Shown: positions 1-9,490 of the stretch, one piece after another
Position numbering within the stretch: position 1 is the stretch's first letter
Layout of the letters: every line of letters begins with the position of its first letter
NCBI RefSeq assembly: GCF_013201075.1
Contig: NZ_CP053708.1
Location: 1,429,501-1,493,500, forward strand
Length of the DNA: 64,000 bases
Reading direction: 5' to 3'
Source of the DNA: Lichenicola cladoniae
GTDB taxonomy: Bacteria > Pseudomonadota > Alphaproteobacteria > Acetobacterales > Acetobacteraceae
Made by a program: the position numbers and the translations under genes
Notes under the pieces: model-generated
Seen by the model: the letters and a program-made list of their open reading frames with translations, nothing else
Databases searched by the model: none
Told to the model about the DNA's origin: nothing

Positions 1-540
1 CTTACCCTGACGCGCGGGCCAGCACCACGCGGGGTCGCTCCACCGGCATCGCCGCGCCCGACGATGCTGATCACGGCCGCGACCGGGCTCACCATGCATG
101 GTCCGGTCTCGTTGATCGTCGCCGGCGAGACACGGCGAAACGAGTTCTCGCCGCTGAGCCGGATCAAGTCGCTGAACTATCTCGACAGCGTGCTGGCACG
201 GCAGGAGGCGTCGCGGAAAGGGGCTGACGACGCGATTTTGCTCAACACGCGCGGCATGGTCGCCGAGACCAGCGCCGCGAACCTGATTGCGCTGATCGAC
301 GGCGTGCTGGTGACACCGCCGGTCGGTGACGGCGCGCTCCCCGGCATCGCGCGCGGGCTGCTGATCGACAGAGGACTGGTGATGGTTGCGCCGATCGGCC
401 CGGACCGTCTTGGCCATGCCGAACTGCTGGTTGTGTGCAACAGCCTGGGCCTGCGCGGTGTCGTTTCGCTCGATGGACGCAGCCTGGAAGTGCGTCCCGA
501 CCTGATCGAGCGTCTGACGATCGGGATCAGGGAACCGTGA
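1..540 (+). CDS. pabC: Aminodeoxychorismate lyase, 5'-truncated
   Basis: Class IV PLP-dependent aminotransferase-fold protein. The reading frame is open from base 1, so the N-terminus lies outside the window. The visible part begins LTLTRGPAPRG, typical of PabC/BCAT-fold enzymes, followed by SRIKSLNYL and the segment with MVAETSAANL (the E-x-S-x-x-N family motif near the cofactor), then LPGIARG. In the folate pathway PabC converts 4-amino-4-deoxychorismate to p-aminobenzoate and pyruvate. A D-amino-acid or branched-chain aminotransferase cannot be fully excluded without the N-terminus. Its 3' end overlaps the convergent cheR by 14 bp. Confidence 0.75.
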   Translation, partial: LTLTRGPAPRGVAPPASPRPTMLITAATGLTMHGPVSLIVAGETRRNEFSPLSRIKSLNYLDSVLARQEASRKGADDAILLNTRGMVAETSAANLIALIDGVLVTPPVGDGALPGIARGLLIDRGLVMVAPIGPDRLGHAELLVVCNSLGLRGVVSLDGRSLEVRPDLIERLTIGIREP

Positions 541-1339
541 TGGAGTTCTTCTGAAAGATGCAGTGCTCGCCCGGCATCGATACCAGGGCGGTCGTCAGTC
601 CGAGCACCGTCTCCGCGCCGCCGAGATAGATCACCCCGTCGGGCGCAAGCTGGCGTGAGATCGCCTCGAGGGTCCGGGTCTTGGTTGCATGATCGAAATA
701 GATGAGAACGTTGCGGCAAAAGATGATGTCGAAACGACCGAGGCCGGAAAGGTCGGACAGCAGGTTCCATTCCCGGAACCCCACCATGTCCCGCAGCGCG
801 CGATTGATCCGCCAGCCGGCATCCTCCTTTTTGAAATATTTGACCAGGAGCCGGGCCGGCAATCCGCGCTGGACCTCGAACTGCGAGTAGAGGCCTTCCT
901 CGCCCCGGGCCAGCGGTGTGCGTGCGATATCGGTGCCGACGATCTCGATCACCCGCCCCGCCAGGACGGGCCCCATCTCGCTGATCAGCATCGCCAGCGA
1001 ATAGGCTTCCTGGCCGGTCGAAGCGGCGGCCGACCAGATACGCAGAACAGCACCTTTCGGCCGATCGCGGTGGAGCATCGGCAACAGCACGTCCCGCAGG
1101 TGATCGAAGGGCCGGCCATCGCGAAAGAACAGCGTCTCGTTGGTGGTCATCGCCTCGACCACCTCGCGCTCGAGTCCGGAATCGGTACGCATGCGATCGG
1201 CGAGCACCTCCAGGCTAGGGAATTCCCGGCGCTTCAGGATCGGTTCCAGGCGGGCGCGCACCAGATAGTCCTTGTCGGCACCGAGCGAGAGGCCGGATCG
1301 CAGCTTGAGAGTGGCGGCAATGGCGTTGAAGCTGCTCAC
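527..1339 (-). CDS. cheR: Chemotaxis protein methyltransferase CheR
   Basis: 270-aa SAM-dependent methyltransferase that methylates glutamates of chemoreceptors. The N-terminal helical CheR domain (starting SSFNAIAATL) includes the conserved TTNETLFFRD stretch. The C-terminal SAM domain has the IWSAAASTGQEAYS motif and the FDIIFCRNVLIYFD motif. I chose a GTG start because it overlaps the cheB stop by 4 bp (GTGA). It is the last gene of the leftward cheA-W-Y-B-R cluster. No receptor gene lies beside it, so the receptors must be encoded elsewhere. Confidence 0.95.
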   Translation of the reverse strand: MSSFNAIAATLKLRSGLSLGADKDYLVRARLEPILKRREFPSLEVLADRMRTDSGLEREVVEAMTTNETLFFRDGRPFDHLRDVLLPMLHRDRPKGAVLRIWSAAASTGQEAYSLAMLISEMGPVLAGRVIEIVGTDIARTPLARGEEGLYSQFEVQRGLPARLLVKYFKKEDAGWRINRALRDMVGFREWNLLSDLSGLGRFDIIFCRNVLIYFDHATKTRTLEAISRQLAPDGVIYLGGAETVLGLTTALVSMPGEHCIFQKNSITVP

Positions 1340-2415
1340 AGGCGGATCGCCAGTTCGTCGATCTTCGCGGCGATCCGGTCGAGCGGCAGCACCGCGTGGC
1401 ACAGGCCTTCGCGCGCGACGGCTCCGGGCATGCCCCAGACGACGCTGGTGGCTTCGTCCTGGGCCAGCACGGTCCCGCCTGCCTCGACCACGAGCCGGGC
1501 GCCGGCCGCGCCATCGCGCCCCATGCCGGTCAGGATCACCGTCAGTATCCGGCCCTGGCAGGACATGACCGCACTGCGCAGCATCGGATCGACCGATGGC
1601 CTGCAGGAGTTTTCCTGCGGCGTCTGCGCGAGGCGGGCGACCAGATGCTCGCCGATGGCTTCCACCAGAAGATGCCTGTCGCCGGGGGCGACATAGGCGT
1701 GGTTCGGCCGTAACCGCATGCCGTCTTCCGCTTCCACGCAGGGGCGGTGGCCGATCCGGGCCAGGTGTTCGGCCAGGCTCCGGGTAAAGAACGGCGGCAT
1801 GTGCTGGGTAATGACGATCGGCTGCGCAAGCGTCCGGGTCAGGCCGGCGAGCAGCGTGAACAATGCCTGCGGTCCGCCCGTGGAAGTCCCGATCGCCAGC
1901 AGCAGCGGGCGCGACCTGCCGGCCGGCCGCAACGCGATTGCCGGTCCAGCGGGCGCGGCGAGGGTGGATGGGGCGATGCGCTGTCGCAGCCGGCGTCGGC
2001 CCAGCACCAGGACGCGTGAGCGGATATCGGCGGCAAACGTGTCGCGGGTGTCCGCCATCGGCTTGTGCAGGCAGTCGGCGGCGCCGGCCTGGATCGCCCG
2101 GATCGCGATCGCGGCACCGGCGGTGGTCAACGCGGATGCGACGATGATCCGCACCGTCGGGTCCACCTGCAGCAGCAGGGGCAGGGCGGTCAGTCCGTCC
2201 ATCACCGGCATCTCGACATCGAGGATGATCACGTCGGCCGGGATCAGCCTGAGCGTCGCGACCGCGACGGCGCCGTTGGCGACGCTGGCGACGATCTCGA
2301 TGTCCGGATCGACCTGCAGGGCCCGGATGATCAGGGTCCGGACGACGCTTGAATCGTCGCACACCATGACCCTGACCCCGGACCGGAGCGGCGGGGCTGC
2401 CGGGATCGAATTCAT
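1336..2415 (-). CDS. cheB: Chemotaxis methylesterase CheB
   Basis: 359 aa. An N-terminal receiver domain (VMVCDDSS acidic pair, phospho-Asp in IILDVEMPVMDG) is joined to a C-terminal methylesterase domain. The catalytic Ser is in AIGTSTGGPQA, His in ITQHMPP and Asp in TGMGRDGAAG. It demethylates or deamidates chemoreceptor glutamates when phosphorylated by CheA, opposing CheR. The ATG overlaps the cheY stop by 4 bp and its stop overlaps cheR, so translation of the cluster is probably coupled. Confidence 0.95.
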   Translation of the reverse strand: MNSIPAAPPLRSGVRVMVCDDSSVVRTLIIRALQVDPDIEIVASVANGAVAVATLRLIPADVIILDVEMPVMDGLTALPLLLQVDPTVRIIVASALTTAGAAIAIRAIQAGAADCLHKPMADTRDTFAADIRSRVLVLGRRRLRQRIAPSTLAAPAGPAIALRPAGRSRPLLLAIGTSTGGPQALFTLLAGLTRTLAQPIVITQHMPPFFTRSLAEHLARIGHRPCVEAEDGMRLRPNHAYVAPGDRHLLVEAIGEHLVARLAQTPQENSCRPSVDPMLRSAVMSCQGRILTVILTGMGRDGAAGARLVVEAGGTVLAQDEATSVVWGMPGAVAREGLCHAVLPLDRIAAKIDELAIRL

Positions 2416-2816
2416 GCCGGCGCCGGCGCCGGCGCAGTGGCGGTTGCGCCGGCGATCTTGCCCAACAGGATGTCGGCGTCGAAGGGCTTCATGATGAATT
2501 CCTGTGCGCCCGCCTCCATCGCCGCGACGATATGCTCCGGATCGTTCTCGGTGGTGCAGAGGATCACCCGAGGCTGGTCGGCGCCGAACTCGAGGCGGAT
2601 CGCCTTCAGGCACTCGATGCCGTTCATCCGGGGCATGTTCCAGTCCAGCAGCACGTAGTCCGGCCGGTGGCGTCTGCAGGCTTCCAGGCCCTCGGCGCCG
2701 TCGGACGTCTCGACCACCCGCAATCCCGCATCCTCGAGGATCGTCCGGGCAATCCGCCGGACGGTTCGGCTGTCATCGACGATCAGGCACAGGAGCCCTG
2801 CACTCGGGGCGATCAT
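2412..2816 (-). CDS. cheY: Chemotaxis response regulator CheY-like
   Basis: 134-aa single receiver domain. The acidic pair is in LIVDDSRTVRR, the phospho-acceptor is D58 in VLLDWNMPRMNG, the conserved Thr is in LCTTEND, and the Lys is in MKPFD. A short Ala/Pro tail follows. It is phosphorylated by CheA and is expected to act on the flagellar switch. Spacing to cheW and cheB is overlapping (4 bp each), which indicates one operon. Confidence 0.93.
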   Translation of the reverse strand: MIAPSAGLLCLIVDDSRTVRRIARTILEDAGLRVVETSDGAEGLEACRRHRPDYVLLDWNMPRMNGIECLKAIRLEFGADQPRVILCTTENDPEHIVAAMEAGAQEFIMKPFDADILLGKIAGATATAPAPAPA

Positions 2817-3313
2817 GTCGGCAGTGCCAGCAGGCGTCCGATGTCGAGCACGACCATCAGGTGGTTGGGCAGGCGGAACACGCCGTTGCTGAACTCGCGC
2901 CAGGTCGGCGAGAAATTCGGTGGCGTCTCCTCGATCATGTCGACGCGCAGGCTCAGCACGTCCTGCACCTGGTCGATCAGCAAGGCATAGAGGACGCCTT
3001 CATGTTCCGCGACCAGGGCCACGCAGTCGGCGGTGTCGGCTGCCGGCTCCAGCCCGAGCCGGCAGCGCGTGTCGATGGTGGTCACCACGCGGCCGCGCAG
3101 GTTGATGTTGCCGGCAATTTCGGGCGGCGCCAGCGGCACGCGCACGATCTTGCTGTTGGTGATGACCTCGCGAACCGCCAGCACGGGAACGCCGCACAGC
3201 TGTCCACCGAGTATCAGGGTCACGAAGCCCTGCTCCTGGCGGTCGTCGTCCGGTGCCTCGTTACCGCCGTGGTTACGGTCGCTTGAACGGATCTTGTCGG
3301 CTTGGAAAGACAT
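2813..3313 (-). CDS. cheW: Chemotaxis coupling protein CheW
   Basis: 166-aa CheW-domain adaptor linking receptors to CheA. Typical motifs are present: VTLILGGQLCGVPVLAVREV near residue 30, then PEIAGNINLRGRVVTTID and a C-terminal MVVLDIGRLL. I started at the ATG giving MSFQADKIRS, because further upstream the frame reads into cheA and lacks CheW similarity. The gene sits 14 bp after cheA and overlaps cheY by 4 bp. Confidence 0.93.
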   Translation of the reverse strand: MSFQADKIRSSDRNHGGNEAPDDDRQEQGFVTLILGGQLCGVPVLAVREVITNSKIVRVPLAPPEIAGNINLRGRVVTTIDTRCRLGLEPAADTADCVALVAEHEGVLYALLIDQVQDVLSLRVDMIEETPPNFSPTWREFSNGVFRLPNHLMVVLDIGRLLALPT

Positions 3314-3327
3314 GGCCGGGTTCCCGT

Positions 3328-5922
3328 TCAGGCGGCAATGGATCGGGACAGGCACTGCTCGAGACTGGTCAGCAATTCGTCGCGTTCGAACTTGCGGATC
3401 ATGTCGGTAAAGCCGGCGGCGCGTGCCTCCTGCACGAGGTCGCTGCCGCTCAGCGCCAGCAGGGGCAGATCGACCCACTGGCCGCTCTCCCGCACCGTCC
3501 GGGCAAAACCGAGCCCACCCATGCCGGGCATCTCGATATCGGACACGATCGCCTCGAAGCTGCGTCCGGCCTCGCGGAATTCGAGCGCCCTCTCGGCCGA
3601 GTCCGCGACGGTGACGTCGTAGCCGGCCGCCGCCAGGGTTGGTGCGAGCAGCTGGCGGAAGAAGCTGCTGTCGTCGATCACCAGCAGGCGCGGCTTGCGG
3701 AGGTTCCGCGACGGCGCGGCCCGGAACCAGTTGCCAGACGCGCGGGTGAGCCAGAAGGCGGCATCGACGATGTCGGTGGCCCGGCTGGCGATGACCGCGG
3801 TGCCCAGGAACCCCAGCCGCTGGGAGCCGGGCTCGACCTGCAGATCGGTCGCGACCACATCCAGGATCTTCTCGACCAGCAGGCCGGCCGGCTTGCCGTC
3901 ATTGTCGAACACCAGCACCGGATGCGAGGCAGCGCGGCCGGTGGTGCCCAGGGCGAGGGCCACGATGTCGACCGTGTCGTCGAGCGTGATGATCGGCATG
4001 AGGTTGCCGCGATACTGGACGATGACGCGCCCGCCCGACACTTCCAGCCGGTCCGTCTCGATGCTTTCCAGCCGGGAGATCAGGGAAAGCGGGATCGCCT
4101 TGGGCGCCCCGATCCCGGCCTCCACGAGCAGCATGTCGATCCGGTCGACGTCCGCATGGTCGTCGTCGGGTACGTGCCGGATCTGGCTTTTCTTCGTGGT
4201 GTCCAGGCCGGCATGACGGGCGATCCCGGTGGGATCCAGGATCATGATGACGGCGCCATCCTCGAGGATGGTATTGCCGCCGAACAGCGGGATATGCCGC
4301 AGCACCGGCGACACCGGCTTGACCACGATCTCCTTGGTATCGAACACGCCGTCGACGATCAGGCCGATGCGGACACTGCCGACCGCAATGACCGCCACCA
4401 TGTCCATCGCGGGCACGGTCGCATCCTGCGCCGCGTCCTGAAGCTGCAGCAGCGAACCGAGCCTGATCAGCGGCAGCAGGCGGTCGCGCAGCCTGAGTAC
4501 GGAGGCGCCATCGACGGTCTCGATCCTGGTATCGGAGTCGGCGCGTGGCAGCACCACCTCGACGACGCTGGTCTGCGGGATCGCGAAACGCTCGCCGGCC
4601 ACGCCGACGATCAGGGCCGAAATGATCGCCAGGGTCAGCGGGATCTTGATCAGGAAGCGGCTGCCCTGGCCGAACACGCTGTGCAGCTCGATCATGCCGC
4701 CGATCTGCTCGATATTGGTCTTCACCACGTCCATGCCGACGCCGCGGCCGGAGACCGAGGTTACGGCTGCAGCGGTGGAAAATCCCGGCTGGAAGATGAA
4801 GCGCCGGATCTCTGCGTCGCTCATCGCATCGATCTGGGCGCGGGTGGACATGCCCTGCGCGATCACCTTCTCGGCGATGCGGCGCACATCGATGCCGCGT
4901 CCGTCATCCTCGATCTCGATCACCACGTGGCCACCCTCATGACGGGCGGTGAGGGTGATGGTGCCGACCGGCGGCTTGCCGGCCCGTTCGCGTTCCGCGG
5001 GTGTTTCCAGCCCGTGATCCGCGCTGTTGCGGATCATGTGGGTGAGCGGGTCCTTGATCAGCTCGAGCACCTGCCGGTCGAGCTCGGTCTCGGCGCCATG
5101 CATGACCAGGTCGACGCGCTTGCCGAGATCGTGCGCCAGGTCGCGCACCTGCCTCGGCAGCATGTTCCAGACATTGCCGATCGGCTGCATGCGCGTCTTC
5201 ATCACGCCTTCCTGCAGCTCGGTGGTGAGGTGCGAGAGACGCTGCACCGGGCCGGTCAGCTCGGCATCGCCCCTGGTGCGCAGCTGCTGCAGGAACTGGT
5301 TCCGGGTCAGCACCAGCTCGCTGACCAGCGTCATCAGGGTTTCCAGCACATCGACCGACACCCGGATCGTCTGGCCCCGCATCGGCCCGGAATCGGTTCC
5401 CTGGTCCGGCGGGCCCGGCGGCGCGACCGCGATCGCGTCCGGCACCGGCAGCGCCGGCGCGCCGACCAGCGCGAGCGTCGATGTCGGGACCGGGATGATC
5501 GCGAGCGAGACCGGGCGCGGCACGGCCGGGCTCCGGCCTTCGGCCAGCGCATTCAGTTCGGCGATCAACGGCAGGTCGTCACCGGGCGGTTCGGCTTCGG
5601 TGCGGGTGATGGTGTCGACGATCAGGCGTATCCGGTCGATCGCCGACAGGATCAGGCCGATGCCGTCGGCGGTGACGGTCAGGCTGCCGGTTCGAAGCTT
5701 GTCGAGCACGGTTTCGCTGGCATGGGCGACCCGTTCCAGCCGGGGAAGCCCGAGAAAGCCGCAGGTACCCTTGATGGTGTGGACAAGCCGGAAGATCAGC
5801 GACAGGGTCGGCTGGTCGTTCGGTGTACGCTCCAGCCGGACCACGGCGAGGTCGAGTTCCGAAAGGCTTTCGGAGGTTTCGGTTAGAAAATCGGCCAGGA
5901 GATCGTCCAAGCGGCACTCCAT
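3328..5922 (-). CDS. cheA: Hybrid chemotaxis histidine kinase CheA-REC
   Basis: 864-aa kinase. Domains in order: Hpt (about 1-110, phospho-His H48 in RLVHTIKGTCGF), an Ala/Pro-rich linker, dimerisation domain, HATPase (N-box MIRNSADHGLE, G1 IEDDGRGID, F-box IFQPGFSTA, G2 GRGVGMDVV), a CheW-like domain (from about 480), a second CheW-like stretch, and a C-terminal receiver domain (about 745-864, RLLVIDDSSFFRQ with phospho-Asp in AIVSDIEMPGMGG). The extra receiver is found in some alphaproteobacterial CheA proteins and may act as a phosphate sink; that role is inference. It is the first gene of the leftward operon, divergent from the DUF3553 gene across 119 bp. Confidence 0.95.
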   Translation of the reverse strand: MECRLDDLLADFLTETSESLSELDLAVVRLERTPNDQPTLSLIFRLVHTIKGTCGFLGLPRLERVAHASETVLDKLRTGSLTVTADGIGLILSAIDRIRLIVDTITRTEAEPPGDDLPLIAELNALAEGRSPAVPRPVSLAIIPVPTSTLALVGAPALPVPDAIAVAPPGPPDQGTDSGPMRGQTIRVSVDVLETLMTLVSELVLTRNQFLQQLRTRGDAELTGPVQRLSHLTTELQEGVMKTRMQPIGNVWNMLPRQVRDLAHDLGKRVDLVMHGAETELDRQVLELIKDPLTHMIRNSADHGLETPAERERAGKPPVGTITLTARHEGGHVVIEIEDDGRGIDVRRIAEKVIAQGMSTRAQIDAMSDAEIRRFIFQPGFSTAAAVTSVSGRGVGMDVVKTNIEQIGGMIELHSVFGQGSRFLIKIPLTLAIISALIVGVAGERFAIPQTSVVEVVLPRADSDTRIETVDGASVLRLRDRLLPLIRLGSLLQLQDAAQDATVPAMDMVAVIAVGSVRIGLIVDGVFDTKEIVVKPVSPVLRHIPLFGGNTILEDGAVIMILDPTGIARHAGLDTTKKSQIRHVPDDDHADVDRIDMLLVEAGIGAPKAIPLSLISRLESIETDRLEVSGGRVIVQYRGNLMPIITLDDTVDIVALALGTTGRAASHPVLVFDNDGKPAGLLVEKILDVVATDLQVEPGSQRLGFLGTAVIASRATDIVDAAFWLTRASGNWFRAAPSRNLRKPRLLVIDDSSFFRQLLAPTLAAAGYDVTVADSAERALEFREAGRSFEAIVSDIEMPGMGGLGFARTVRESGQWVDLPLLALSGSDLVQEARAAGFTDMIRKFERDELLTSLEQCLSRSIAA

Positions 5923-6041
5923 CGGGCTTGCTGTTGCCGCCGATGATGCGCATGCGCTTACGAACGAATGGTAAATGCGAGGACGATCTACGCGACCCGG
6001 CGCAGTCGAACCGCCGGTCCGGCAACCGCGTTCAGGAGACC

Positions 6042-6227
6042 ATGGTGGATAGCGTCCCTTTCAGATCCTTGGTCGAGCCGGGCCAGTGGGTGCGTCATCC
6101 GGATCGTCCGGAGTGGGGCGACGGGCAGGTGCAGTCCGCCGTCGGCCCTCGGATCACGGTCAATTTCGAGCACCAGGGCAAGGTGTTGATCAACGCAGCC
6201 CTGGTCGACCTCGACATTCTGGGCTAG
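6042..6227 (+). CDS. DUF3553 family protein
   Basis: 61-aa protein. The [20 protein letters not shown] core and following [11 protein letters not shown] stretch match the small DUF3553 (UvrD C-terminal Tudor-like) family common in Alphaproteobacteria. Its function is unknown; the fold suggests binding to nucleic acid or protein. Start ATG is preceded by CAGGAG. It lies 62 bp before moaA in the same direction and could share its transcript. Confidence 0.8.
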   Translation: MVDSVPFRSLVEPGQWVRHPDRPEWGDGQVQSAVGPRITVNFEHQGKVLINAALVDLDILG

Positions 6228-6289
6228 CGCCCAATCTGTTAGCCAGTCGTGCAGGCCGGCATTCGCCGATGCACGCTTTGCAGGAATTC

Positions 6290-7300
6290 ATGAACGCGCC
6301 CCTGATCGACCCTTTCGGCCGGCATGTCAGCTATCTCCGGGTTTCCGTGACCGATCGCTGCGACATGCGCTGCGTCTACTGCATGGCCGAGGACATGGTG
6401 TTCCTCCCAAAGCCGGAGGTGCTCACGCTGGAGGAGCTCTCCAGGTTGTGCGGCGCGTTCATCAAGCTGGGCACCCGCCGGATGCGGGTCACCGGCGGCG
6501 AGCCTCTGGTCAGGCGCGGCATCGAGGATTTCCTGCACGAACTCGGCAGCTGGCTGGGACGGCCGGACGGCCAGCCGGGTCTCGACGAGGTGACCATCAC
6601 CACCAATGGCAGCCAGCTTCAGCGCTTTGCGTCGATCCTGCGCAAGGCCGGCGTGACTCGGGTCAATGTCAGCCTGGACACGCTGGATGCCGATCGGTTT
6701 CGCGCCATCACCAGGCTCGGGCGGCTCGAGCGCACCCTCGAGGGCATCGAGGCCGCACGGTCCGAGGGGCTGGGCGTGCGGGTCAACATGGTGGCGATGC
6801 GCGACACCAACGAGGACGAGATCGACGCCATGGTCGCCTGGTGCGGGCAGGTCGGTGCCGATCTGTGCCTGATCGAGACCATGCCGATGGGCGATACCGG
6901 CGAGGATCGCACCGACCGGTATCTGCCGCTGTCGCTTGTGCGGGCGAGGCTGGAACGCCGCTGGACGCTGCAGGACATCCCGTACCGGACCGGCGGCCCG
7001 GCGCGCTACGTGCACGTCGCCGAGACCGGTCGGAGGCTCGGCTTCATCACGCCGATGACCCATAATTTCTGCGAGAGCTGCAACCGGGTGCGGCTGAGCT
7101 GCACCGGAACCCTCTATATGTGCCTCGGCCAGGACGACGCGGCTGACCTGCGCCGGCCGCTCCGCGCCGGTGTCAGCGACCTCGAGCTGATGGGCGAGAT
7201 ACGCGAGGCGATCACCCGCAAGCCGAAGGGCCACGACTTCCTGATCGACCGCGAGAACACCAAGGGGGTCGCGCGCCACATGAGCACGACCGGAGGCTGA
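6290..7300 (+). CDS. moaA: GTP 3',8-cyclase MoaA
   Basis: 336-aa radical SAM enzyme for the first step of molybdenum cofactor synthesis (GTP to 3',8-cyclo-7,8-dihydro-GTP). The N-terminal [4Fe-4S] triad is in [12 protein letters not shown] and the C-terminal cluster triad in [20 protein letters not shown] (first C of the CxxC onward). The GGEPL motif of radical SAM proteins is present. I chose the ATG at 6290 because AGGA lies 5 bp upstream and it gives the usual length; an in-frame ATG at 6269 is the alternative. Confidence 0.95.
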   Translation: MNAPLIDPFGRHVSYLRVSVTDRCDMRCVYCMAEDMVFLPKPEVLTLEELSRLCGAFIKLGTRRMRVTGGEPLVRRGIEDFLHELGSWLGRPDGQPGLDEVTITTNGSQLQRFASILRKAGVTRVNVSLDTLDADRFRAITRLGRLERTLEGIEAARSEGLGVRVNMVAMRDTNEDEIDAMVAWCGQVGADLCLIETMPMGDTGEDRTDRYLPLSLVRARLERRWTLQDIPYRTGGPARYVHVAETGRRLGFITPMTHNFCESCNRVRLSCTGTLYMCLGQDDAADLRRPLRAGVSDLELMGEIREAITRKPKGHDFLIDRENTKGVARHMSTTGG

Positions 7301-7307
7301 GGCCGCT

Positions 7308-7490
7308 TCAGTAGCCGTGCGGCGTCATCAGGGACGCGGGCGGGGTCGCCAGGGCCGGCTTGGCATTGGCCGATGGTGCGGACGCGGGGGCCAGCACCGG
7401 GCTGGCGGCGCAGCCGGAGAGAGCCAGGCTGGCCACGAGGCCGGCTGAAACGAGAAGCGCCCGGGCGGCGCGGCAGATCTGGCGAAACAT
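7308..7490 (-). CDS. Small lipoprotein
   Basis: 60-aa protein beginning MFRQICRAARALLVSAG. A short positively charged N-terminus precedes a hydrophobic stretch ending in the lipobox LSGC, then an Ala/Pro-rich mature part of about 35 residues. It is expected to be lipid-anchored. No family assignment can be made. It converges on moaA with a 7-bp gap. Confidence 0.6.
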   Translation of the reverse strand: MFRQICRAARALLVSAGLVASLALSGCAASPVLAPASAPSANAKPALATPPASLMTPHGY

Positions 7491-7571
7491 CGAAACATCC
7501 TCAAGAACCATGCGCGGCCGGACCTAGCATGCCCCGGGGCCGGCCGGTATCGGGCGGCAGGAACTGCGTGT

Positions 7572-8447
7572 TCAGGAATCCGAGGGCGGATCGGGCATCG
7601 CGTTGAGCGCGTCCTCGAGCCTGACGGTGAACTGGCCCGGCTTCAGGGGCTTCGGCTGATCCGGCGATGGGGCCCAGCCGGTCATCATCGCGAGCTTCAA
7701 CGGCATCGCAATCCTGCCATCCTCGCCCTGCGGCAATCGGCCCAGCGTACCGGCGAACAGCGCGCCCGGCGGGATCCTCCGGTCGCGCAACGCCACTGCA
7801 TTGGCTTCACCGGCCGCACGCAGGTCGTTCAGCAACGCCAGCGGATTGGCGTAGCTGAGGTGGATCTCGTCGGAATCGGCGACCGGCAGCGCGAAGCCCG
7901 CCCGCTGCAGCAGCGATGCGCAGTCCCGGAGCTCCGGAAACGGCGAGATCCGCGCGGACGCACCGCCGAGCAGGTCGGCCTCGGCGCCGAGCAGGGCTGC
8001 ACGAAGCGGGGCCAGGGTCGGCAGGATCGGCATCGAGGCCAGCAGCAGCCCGTCCGGTCGCAGCGCCCGCCGAAGCTGGATCAGCGCGCCGGGCAGGTCG
8101 TTGACCCAGTGCAGCGATACGTTGGCGACGATCAGGTCGAAGCTCCCCGGCGCGAACGGCAGCCATTCCTCGTCGGCGGCAACTGCCAGCCCGCCGTTGC
8201 GCGCAGCCATACGTGCCGAGAGGTCGCAGGAGACGGTCTCGATCCCGCGCGCCCGCAGCATGGGTGCGACCACGCCGCGGCCACCGACATCGAGGGCCCT
8301 GGCGAAGCGATGCTTGATGTCGTCCAGCCGGTCCAGCAGCCGCGTCGCCGCGTCGGCTAGGATATCGGACACGCTGTCGACACTGGCATGGGCGCGATCG
8401 CGATGCAGCCGCACCGCGTTCCGGTCGAAGATGACGCTCTCGTCCAT
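7572..8447 (-). CDS. SAM-dependent methyltransferase, BioC/NDUFAF5-like
   Basis: 291-aa class I methyltransferase. The SAM-binding motif is ALDVGGRGVVAP, followed by VSCDLSARMA and the FDLIVANVSLHWVNDLPG motif that marks the BioC/NDUFAF5 group. The N-terminus (VIFDRNAVRLHRDRA) is also typical. Alphaproteobacterial members resemble mitochondrial NDUFAF5; BioC members methylate malonyl-ACP. Substrate is unresolved. It is divergent from comF across about 180 bp. Confidence 0.75.
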   Translation of the reverse strand: MDESVIFDRNAVRLHRDRAHASVDSVSDILADAATRLLDRLDDIKHRFARALDVGGRGVVAPMLRARGIETVSCDLSARMAARNGGLAVAADEEWLPFAPGSFDLIVANVSLHWVNDLPGALIQLRRALRPDGLLLASMPILPTLAPLRAALLGAEADLLGGASARISPFPELRDCASLLQRAGFALPVADSDEIHLSYANPLALLNDLRAAGEANAVALRDRRIPPGALFAGTLGRLPQGEDGRIAMPLKLAMMTGWAPSPDQPKPLKPGQFTVRLEDALNAMPDPPSDS

Positions 8448-8625
8448 GTGGGTTCCAGCCGCCTTGTTGACGGTCTGGCATGTGCGCCCGGCACCGGCGT
8501 CTGCCAACCCCGGTGCAGCCTCCCGAATTCACACTGACCTCGCTTGCGGTAATGGGCGACAAGTCCGACACTCGTTTCGGGTCCGAACCGACGATCGGCA
8601 TCGGGTGCCACCGGGAGGCGTGATC

Positions 8626-9390
8626 GTGTCCATGCAGGGTTTCGCCATGCGCACCGGCTTCCATGCCGGCCGGGCTATTCTGGACCTGCTGCTGCCATCG
8701 CATTGCCCGACCTGCGATACGGTGGTGGATGCGGCTGGCCGGTTCTGCACCGAATGTTTCCGCAAGGCTGCGCTGATCATGGCGCCATGCTGCGTGCGCT
8801 GCGGCATCGCGTTCGAAAGCGCCGGCGCAGCTGGCCTGTCATTAAGCTGCCATGACTGCCTGAACGAGCCGCCGCCGTGGCGTCACGGACGAGCCGCCTT
8901 CACCTATGACGAGTTCTCCCGCCGGCTCGTGCTGCCGTTGAAATATAACGATCGCACCGAGAACGCGGCCGTGCTGGCCACACACATGCTGCGGGCCGGC
9001 CGGAGCCTGCTCGACGCCTGCGACCTGCTGGTGCCGGTGCCGTTGCACCGAAGGCGCCTGTTCAGCCGGCGCTACAACCAGGCGGCGCTGCTGGCCAGGG
9101 CGCTCGGGCGGCTGGCCGATCGGGCGGTGCTCGTCGATGCACTGGTCAGGCTGCGACCGACGGCACCGCTGGTAGGCCAGACCCCGGCGGAGCGACGGCT
9201 GGCAGTGGCGGATGCGATCGGCCCGAAGTTCAACCGGGTGAAGTCGTTCCGGGGGCGCCACGTGCTGCTGGTCGACGACGTGCTGACCACAGGGGCAACG
9301 GCGAGCGCCTGCACCAACGCGCTCCTTGCGGCCGGCGCGGCCTCGGTGGACGTGCTCGCCGCAGCACGTACGGTGCGCGATCTGCGCTGA
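8626..9390 (+). CDS. comF: ComF family phosphoribosyltransferase-like protein
   Basis: 254 aa. N-terminal zinc-ribbon-like part with paired cysteines (HCPTCDT, FCTEC, CCVRCG, SCHDC), then a type I PRTase-like domain: LVPVPLHRRRLFSRRYNQA and the PRPP-loop-like VLLVDDVLTTGATASAC. ComF proteins are linked to DNA uptake and to unresolved nucleotide metabolism. SD GGGAGG at 8613-8618 supports the GTG at 8626; ATG 8632 is the alternative. Confidence 0.88.
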   Translation: MSMQGFAMRTGFHAGRAILDLLLPSHCPTCDTVVDAAGRFCTECFRKAALIMAPCCVRCGIAFESAGAAGLSLSCHDCLNEPPPWRHGRAAFTYDEFSRRLVLPLKYNDRTENAAVLATHMLRAGRSLLDACDLLVPVPLHRRRLFSRRYNQAALLARALGRLADRAVLVDALVRLRPTAPLVGQTPAERRLAVADAIGPKFNRVKSFRGRHVLLVDDVLTTGATASACTNALLAAGAASVDVLAAARTVRDLR

Positions 9391-9490
9391 ACCGCGATCG
9401 AGACATGTCCGGCCTCTTGTCAGCGCAGCATGCGCGCACGATTCTGCAGGAAGGCCTGTGACTCCCCCAGGCGATGGCTGGATGCAGAGA

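Noticed and set aside
3253-5886. 877-codon plus-strand open frame opposite cheA
   Set aside because: Antisense shadow: cheA on the minus strand has all kinase motifs, and the shadow has a repetitive Asp/Arg/His-rich composition typical of GC-rich antisense frames.
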